Made by a program: the position numbers and the translations under genes
The notes under the pieces: generated by a model
What the model saw: the letters and a program-made list of their open reading frames with translations, nothing else
What the model was told of the DNA's origin: nothing
The model's database searches: none
Source of the DNA: an uncultured Lacinutrix sp.
GTDB lineage: Bacteria; Bacteroidota; Bacteroidia; Flavobacteriales; Flavobacteriaceae
Assembly (NCBI GenBank): GCA_937129145.1
Contig: CAKZMU010000027.1
Location: 1 to 45,048, forward strand
DNA length: 45,048 nt
Reading direction: 5' to 3'
Part shown: one piece after another, positions 40,885 to 45,048 of the stretch
Layout: each line of letters opens with the position of its first letter
How positions within the stretch are numbered: position 1 is the stretch's first letter

Positions 40885-40927
40885 AATATGCTTTTACAAA
40901 CAAATTCAATTTAGAAAATGATGCCTT

Positions 40928-41521
40928 TTATTTTATGGCGTTCATATAGCCTTTGTTTGAAAATTCAATAAGCTCCTTATCTCCCTTACTATTCCCAAAC
41001 GAAATTAGTTGATATGATTCTCTTTCTGGAAATATTTTTAAAATTCTTGATACCTTTTCTTTTCCTTTACAATTTTTTGAAAGGAAGCACCCTGTTAAAA
41101 CTCCAGAATCATTTACTTCAATTTGTGTGGCAATAACATTATTAAAACCATTTTCTCGTGCCCAAGGTTCAATCCAATTCTCAATAGAAGCACTAACAAT
41201 TATCTTTTTGCAATCTGGCTTATTAAAATTACTAATTGTTTTTTTTGCTTCATCTCGCAAAAATTGGTCTATCCTATTTGAAAACTCCTCACACTTATAG
41301 TTAAACTCTTTAAGTGGCATTCCTTTAAAAAAATACTTGAAAATTTTTTCTTTTGCTTTGTCTAAAGTTATTAATCTCAATTGAACACTTATCCAAAAAT
41401 AAGCTAAAATTGGCAAGGAAAAAATAAATGCTGCAATGCCTTTGCTATGCTTAACAAATTCAATAAACGAATCTTTTTTTGTTAGCGTACCATCAAAATC
41501 AAATGCAACTATGGTTTTCAA
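40928..41521 (-). CDS. HAD-IB family phosphatase
   Basis: 197 residues. Motif I is AFDFDGTLT (Asp8 and Asp10), motif II IVSASIENWIEPWA, motif III lysine in CKGKEKVSRI, and motif IV SFGNSKGDKEL, all of the HAD-IB subfamily. The membrane-tending segment GIAAFIFSLPILAYFWIS near residue 30 is usual for members acting on lipid-linked substrates. Beside a UbiA-type phosphoribosyltransferase and a GT-C enzyme it may remove the 5-phosphate from polyprenyl-phosphoryl-5-phosphoribose; this is inference. The start is TTG at 41521, 7 bases after the stop of the GT-C gene. Confidence 0.83.
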   Translation of the reverse strand: MKTIVAFDFDGTLTKKDSFIEFVKHSKGIAAFIFSLPILAYFWISVQLRLITLDKAKEKIFKYFFKGMPLKEFNYKCEEFSNRIDQFLRDEAKKTISNFNKPDCKKIIVSASIENWIEPWARENGFNNVIATQIEVNDSGVLTGCFLSKNCKGKEKVSRILKIFPERESYQLISFGNSKGDKELIEFSNKGYMNAIK

Positions 41522-41528
41522 CTTAATA

Positions 41529-43301
41529 TTAGTTTGAGTTTGGTTTTAAAATATCGAAATAGTCGTTACTCCAAACGATGCTATAATTATTTCTTTTAAG
41601 AAAAGCGTTCATAGCCTTGACCCTACCTCTTTTATAATTATAAGTTTCTTCCTTGGTTTCATCCATATAATCTTTTACAGGTTCAGAAAAACCGCCAATG
41701 GTTTCAAACTTTTGAAGAACTACAATAGGTAATGCTTCTATTTCATTTTCTGCTTCCTTGAGTTTTCTTTCAAAGGTATAACTATCATATACCCAAACCC
41801 AAGAAATTCCCATATAGGGTTTTGTTTTTGTCAGGTAATTTATCATAGGAATTTTATCATAAGCCAAAAGATAATCTCCTTCTGTTACAAAACCATCTAA
41901 TTCTTCTAGTAAATCGTTAATAATAGTTGCTCTTTCTTGGGTTGTATATATGTTTGCTAAAGTATTATAGATTGTATATTTTTTATTAAACCTGCTGCCA
42001 CCATCAAAATAACTAGTGTTACTCATTTTATAAAACTTAGTCATAAAAAAAGCTAATACAAACACAATAATAATCCGTTTAATTATATTATGATTTATAG
42101 ATATAATACTTGACGATTTAAAGCTATTCAAGGTGATTTTAAGGTCATTAATATTTAATATATACCAAAAAAAGAATGGTAATGAAAACCATAAGCTCAC
42201 ATAGCCTGCATTATGTATACCACCATCACTACCAAAGGGCAACAATACCATAAACAATAGTGACAGTAACGCTAATAGCCTTGTATTTACATTTATAGCT
42301 CTGGTAAATATGGTTGCCAATGTGCCAAAAAACCCAAAGGCATACATGATGCTTATATTTTGACTGTAAACCAAATAAGAAAAAGCTAGAAATATTAAGG
42401 CCTGTAATACAAATTTTAATACAATTTTATTTTTTGTATAGCCATTAAAAAGTGTATATACTGCAAAAATCATTGCTATTTTTAAACTTGTCAATAGAAT
42501 TCCTCCATATTGTGTTTTATACACTTTTAACAGCCTGAAAATATTATGGTTACTATCTTGTTCTCCTCCTTTATCAATAATCCCTAGTACTGCATTTTTA
42601 AATACATCTAGATGGTTAAAAGCTAATAAAACTAGGTAAACAATGAAAAATCCTAATACAGCTCCAAGGGAATAATACAATATATTATTTATACATTTTT
42701 TGAAGTTTTTACTACCATTATCCATTATATATTGTGCAGGAAAAACTAAAACAAAACTAAACAGTAAAATATTTGGAAGTCGTGCAAAAACATTAGCTGC
42801 TGTAACAAATCCTGCTAAAATTATTAGTATCCAATTATCTTTTTTTAATCCAGATATCAATAACCAAACAACAATTACAGCCAATAAACTTGAAAAATGA
42901 TTATAATAAAATGCTAATAGCGCAAAATCGTTAATAAAAAAAATCATTGTTAGGCTTAAAAGTGCAATATTCTTTTTTATAAATTGCCTTAAAACTTTAT
43001 AGGAAATAATAAGTGTTACCAAATTGACTATCAATGCTAACACCCTAAAAGACACGATACCTCCATTAGGAAATATTTTATACCAAACCCCTCCAACAAC
43101 ACCTGTCAGCCAAAATGCAAAATTATACTCAACCGATTCTGGGTTATCAAAAATTTGTTGATAAAAGGAAAGGTACCAACCTTCATCGCACACATCAAAT
43201 CCTTGAAGAGATAGTAAAAAGAAAACACAAAATATAAGTAAAACTACAAGCGTTAGTGGAGTTTTATTAAGCCATTGGGTAATCTCTAAATAATTTTTCA
43301 T
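41529..43301 (-). CDS. GT-C (GT39/ArnT-like) membrane glycosyltransferase
   Basis: 590 residues with about 11-13 transmembrane helices, beginning after helix 1 with FDVCDEGWYLSFYQQIF: Asp36 and the Asp39-Glu40 pair match the first-loop acidic motif of polyprenyl-phosphate-sugar-dependent GT-C enzymes. The C-terminal 150 residues are an extracytoplasmic domain with ERATIINDLLEELDGFV and YNYKRGRVKAMNAFLKRNNY. It probably moves a sugar from a polyprenyl-phosphate donor onto a surface glycan or lipid in the periplasm. The placement between the UbiA-type and HAD genes points to a pentofuranose donor. Specificity cannot be read. Confidence 0.8.
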   Translation of the reverse strand: MKNYLEITQWLNKTPLTLVVLLIFCVFFLLSLQGFDVCDEGWYLSFYQQIFDNPESVEYNFAFWLTGVVGGVWYKIFPNGGIVSFRVLALIVNLVTLIISYKVLRQFIKKNIALLSLTMIFFINDFALLAFYYNHFSSLLAVIVVWLLISGLKKDNWILIILAGFVTAANVFARLPNILLFSFVLVFPAQYIMDNGSKNFKKCINNILYYSLGAVLGFFIVYLVLLAFNHLDVFKNAVLGIIDKGGEQDSNHNIFRLLKVYKTQYGGILLTSLKIAMIFAVYTLFNGYTKNKIVLKFVLQALIFLAFSYLVYSQNISIMYAFGFFGTLATIFTRAINVNTRLLALLSLLFMVLLPFGSDGGIHNAGYVSLWFSLPFFFWYILNINDLKITLNSFKSSSIISINHNIIKRIIIVFVLAFFMTKFYKMSNTSYFDGGSRFNKKYTIYNTLANIYTTQERATIINDLLEELDGFVTEGDYLLAYDKIPMINYLTKTKPYMGISWVWVYDSYTFERKLKEAENEIEALPIVVLQKFETIGGFSEPVKDYMDETKEETYNYKRGRVKAMNAFLKRNNYSIVWSNDYFDILKPNSN

Positions 43302-43305
43302 TCAA

Positions 43306-44109
43306 CTAAAAGTATATAAAAAATCCAAAACATAATATCCATCCCAAAACAATTAGCTGCATTAAATTATCATTCCATAAAATTTTTGTTGGGTTCGCAG
43401 AGTTTGATCGTTTTAAAATTAAATTAAAATATCGTATCATTCCAACTATTACAAAAATAGCAGTTACAAAAATGTAGCTACTTCCATAGTTATGGATTGC
43501 ATTATCAGAAAAGCTATAAACAATGTACAGCACTATTACCAATGTAGCAATAACATACAAAGACCTGTCAATGACTTTAATATTGTAAAGCTTAATATTC
43601 TCTCTAACCAAACTATTTGTATCTAAAAACAGTAAAACCTCATCGCGTCGTTTTCCCAAAGTAAGAAATATGGCCAACAGTAAAACCATGATAATAATCC
43701 AATAAGTTAGTGGTGTTTCGGTAGCAATTCCTCCAGCTAAAACTCTAAGCACAAAGCCAAAACTTATCATTAACACGTCTAAAACAACAAGCTTCTTTAA
43801 GCCTAAAGAGTAACCAATATTTAAAACAAAGTATAACAGTAAAATAAAAATGAACTCCTTACTTATAAAAAAATAACCAAGTGCTATACCTGTAAAGAAA
43901 AATACAATCGCAATTTTTTTTGCTAATGCTTTAGTAATTGCACCTCGAGCTAAGGGTCTGTTTTTTTTGTCAAAATGATTTTTATCGAAATCAACATCTA
44001 TAATATCATTAAAGCAATAAACAGAACTTGACACCAGCGAAAAGGAAATAAATGCCAATACACCTAGTTGTATTGTATCAACAGAATAGAATTGTTTATT
44101 AAAAAACAT
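43306..44109 (-). CDS. UbiA-type decaprenyl-phosphate phosphoribosyltransferase, start unclear
   Basis: 267 residues from the first ATG, with about eight hydrophobic helices. The aspartate-rich motif is CFNDIIDVDFDKNHFDKKNRPLA (34-42 for NDIIDVDFD), with a later GKRRDEVLLF replacing the second D-rich loop, as in DPPR synthases that attach phosphoribose to a polyprenyl phosphate. The family N-terminus lies upstream of this ATG: the frame stays open to TAA at 44203-44205, and encodes QHWIKNTFVFLP, matching the conserved RPxQWxKNxxVFxP of the family. That stretch has no ATG, GTG or TTG. Either a rare start such as ATT (44181) is used or the gene is 5'-truncated. Confidence 0.8.
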   Translation of the reverse strand: MFFNKQFYSVDTIQLGVLAFISFSLVSSSVYCFNDIIDVDFDKNHFDKKNRPLARGAITKALAKKIAIVFFFTGIALGYFFISKEFIFILLLYFVLNIGYSLGLKKLVVLDVLMISFGFVLRVLAGGIATETPLTYWIIIMVLLLAIFLTLGKRRDEVLLFLDTNSLVRENIKLYNIKVIDRSLYVIATLVIVLYIVYSFSDNAIHNYGSSYIFVTAIFVIVGMIRYFNLILKRSNSANPTKILWNDNLMQLIVLGWILCFGFFIYF

Positions 44110-44221
44110 TGGTAAAAAAACAAATGTGTTTTTTATCCAGTGCTGTAATCTAATAGTTTGAAAAAAATCTTGTGGTTTAATTCTAAAATGTAATTTTTCT
44201 AGTTATGTGTTAACAAAAATA

Positions 44222-44452
44222 CTATTTCTTGCTAACAAACAAATAATAGAAATTAATACAGATAATTGCCGAATTTGTTATTACAATTGGCCAAGACGTG
44301 CTTAACATAAAACCGTAAATAACAAACAACCCACAACCTACAGAGTTAATGATGCGGAGTTTTTTAACATCTTTCATGGTAAACGACACCAACAATACCA
44401 ACATTGCAGCATAACCAACCCAGTCGGTTAATGAAATTTCTAAAATGCTCAT
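44222..44452 (-). CDS. Small three-helix membrane protein (YgjV/SemiSWEET-like)
   Basis: 76 residues with three hydrophobic helices: DWVGYAAMLVLLVSF (10-24), RIINSVGCGLFVIYGFML (33-50) and WPIVITNSAIICINFYYLF (54-72). The triple-helix size and the pattern MKDVKKLRIINSVGCGLF resemble YgjV-type and SemiSWEET sequences, which may transport small sugars as oligomers. The PQ motif of SemiSWEETs is not present at the usual place. Start is ATG at 44452, directly after the TAA of typA, so it is probably translated from the typA transcript. Confidence 0.7.
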   Translation of the reverse strand: MSILEISLTDWVGYAAMLVLLVSFTMKDVKKLRIINSVGCGLFVIYGFMLSTSWPIVITNSAIICINFYYLFVSKK

Positions 44453-45048
44453 TTAGATGCTTTTATTACGCTTTCTATCGACTTCTTTAAGTAACACTTT
44501 ACGTAATCGTAAGTGATTTGGAGTTACCTCAACATACTCATCCTTTTGAATGTATTCCAACGCTTCTTCTAATGAAAACTTAATAGCAGGTACAATTTTG
44601 GCTTTATCATCGGCACCAGCAGAGCGTACATTACTCAACTTTTTGGTTTTAGTAACATTCACTACCATATCGTCGCCACGAGAGTTTTCTCCAATAACCT
44701 GACCTTCATAAATATCTTCACCTGGGTCTACAAAAAACTTTCCTCTATCTTGTAATTTATCAATTGAATAAGGAATGGCTTGCCCTTTTTCCATAGACAC
44801 CAACGAGCCATTTTGACGTTCAGGAATACCACCTTTTATGGGTTGGTATTCTTTAAAACGGTGCGCCATAATCGCTTCACCAGCAGTTGCAGTTAATAAC
44901 TGATTACGCAACCCTATAATACCTCTTGAAGGCACCATAAATTCACAAACCATTCTATCGCCTTTAGCTTCGATACTCAACATTTCACCTTTACGCATGG
45001 TTACCATTTCTATAGCTTTACCAGATACTTCTTCGGGTAAATCGATGG
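44453..45048 (-). CDS. typA: Translational GTPase TypA/BipA, C-terminal part (partial at window edge)
   Basis: The gene continues beyond the right edge; 198 codons are visible. The frame enters with IDLPEEVSGKAIEMVTMRKGEML and continues RMVCEFMVPSRGIIGLRNQLLTATAGEAIMAHRF, the TypA-specific C-terminal signature that contacts the ribosome A site. It is followed by KGQAIPYSIDKLQDRGKFFVDPGEDIYEGQVIGENSRGDDMVVNV and a tail with EYIQKDEYVEVTPNHLRLRK. BipA assists ribosome assembly and translation under stress. It ends at TAA 44453-44455, with the YgjV-like gene starting at the next base. Confidence 0.95.
   Translation of the reverse strand, partial: IDLPEEVSGKAIEMVTMRKGEMLSIEAKGDRMVCEFMVPSRGIIGLRNQLLTATAGEAIMAHRFKEYQPIKGGIPERQNGSLVSMEKGQAIPYSIDKLQDRGKFFVDPGEDIYEGQVIGENSRGDDMVVNVTKTKKLSNVRSAGADDKAKIVPAIKFSLEEALEYIQKDEYVEVTPNHLRLRKVLLKEVDRKRNKSI

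Noticed and set aside
1..45048. tRNA or rRNA genes
   Set aside because: No cloverleaf-like arms with GTTCRA-type T-loops or rRNA-like GC-rich conserved stretches were seen in the spacers by eye.

Overview
The window is AT-rich chromosomal DNA (about one third G+C by eye, not counted) from a member of the Bacteroidota, almost certainly the family Flavobacteriaceae. The evidence is the promoter form TTG-N18-23-TAnnTTTG upstream of several genes, weak Shine-Dalgarno sites, many TTG starts fused to the preceding stop codon, and family-typical genes (DUF6090, DUF5077/DUF3472, NamZ, a PASTA-RluD operon divergent from ddl, an orphan FtsE-like ATPase divergent from a 1008-residue TPR protein). Both edges cut genes: a TPR-protein C-terminus on the left and the C-terminal part of TypA/BipA on the right. 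No rRNA, tRNA, CRISPR array, transposase or integrase was seen.

Layout. 1-6.5 kb: DUF5077/DUF3472 lipoprotein, YitT membrane protein, NTF2-like lipoprotein, then on the minus strand a uracil-DNA-glycosylase-like protein, a TPR protein and YaaA. 5.4-8.7 kb: a cell-wall/core block (RluD, PASTA protein, Ddl, CoaD). 8.8-14.1 kb: SulP transporter, amidase, GNAT acetyltransferase, DUF1015 protein. 14.1-15.7 kb: an accessory insertion carrying DUF6090 and a small membrane protein. 15.7-25 kb: CBS/cysteine-synthase-like enzyme, LolC/E-type permease, NamZ plus a serine hydrolase (a likely peptidoglycan-recycling pair), sterol desaturase, CPBP protease, thioredoxin-like protein, YkgJ-type cysteine cluster protein and a methyltransferase. 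25.1-30.6 kb: STM3941-like protein, outer-membrane beta-barrel protein and the large TPR protein. 30.8-44.1 kb: FtsE-like ATPase, then a surface-polysaccharide locus with four glycosyltransferases, two flippases, an FdtA/DegT/FemAB set for an acylated 3-amino sugar, and a HAD/GT-C/UbiA set that suggests a polyprenyl-phosphate-pentose donor.

The most unusual signal is a dispersed family of about 125-135 bp structured elements at 14956-15087, 21793-21916 and 25054-25182. Each lies at the 3' end of a single accessory gene (DUF6090, CPBP, STM3941-like). Each has an outer imperfect stem, an inner hairpin and a conserved TGTATAAT-like left arm (CGTATAAT in one copy). The first bases of each cassette (GTTGTGC, GTTGGCT, GTTGTAG) are complementary to the left end of its own element. 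That is the arrangement expected of integron gene cassettes with attC sites, yet the copies are scattered, solitary and without an integrase in view. A fourth, 3'-truncated cassette follows the first directly.

Three other small repeat families are interspersed: a GTCATTRCGA palindromic element (two full copies, and one left arm read as protein inside the uracil-DNA-glycosylase-like gene); a TTCAGAATGAC element (one copy between genes, one apparently read as protein in NamZ); and an inverted pair between ddl and coaD whose two hairpins differ by compensatory changes. All functional assignments come from reading motifs by eye; no database search was run.
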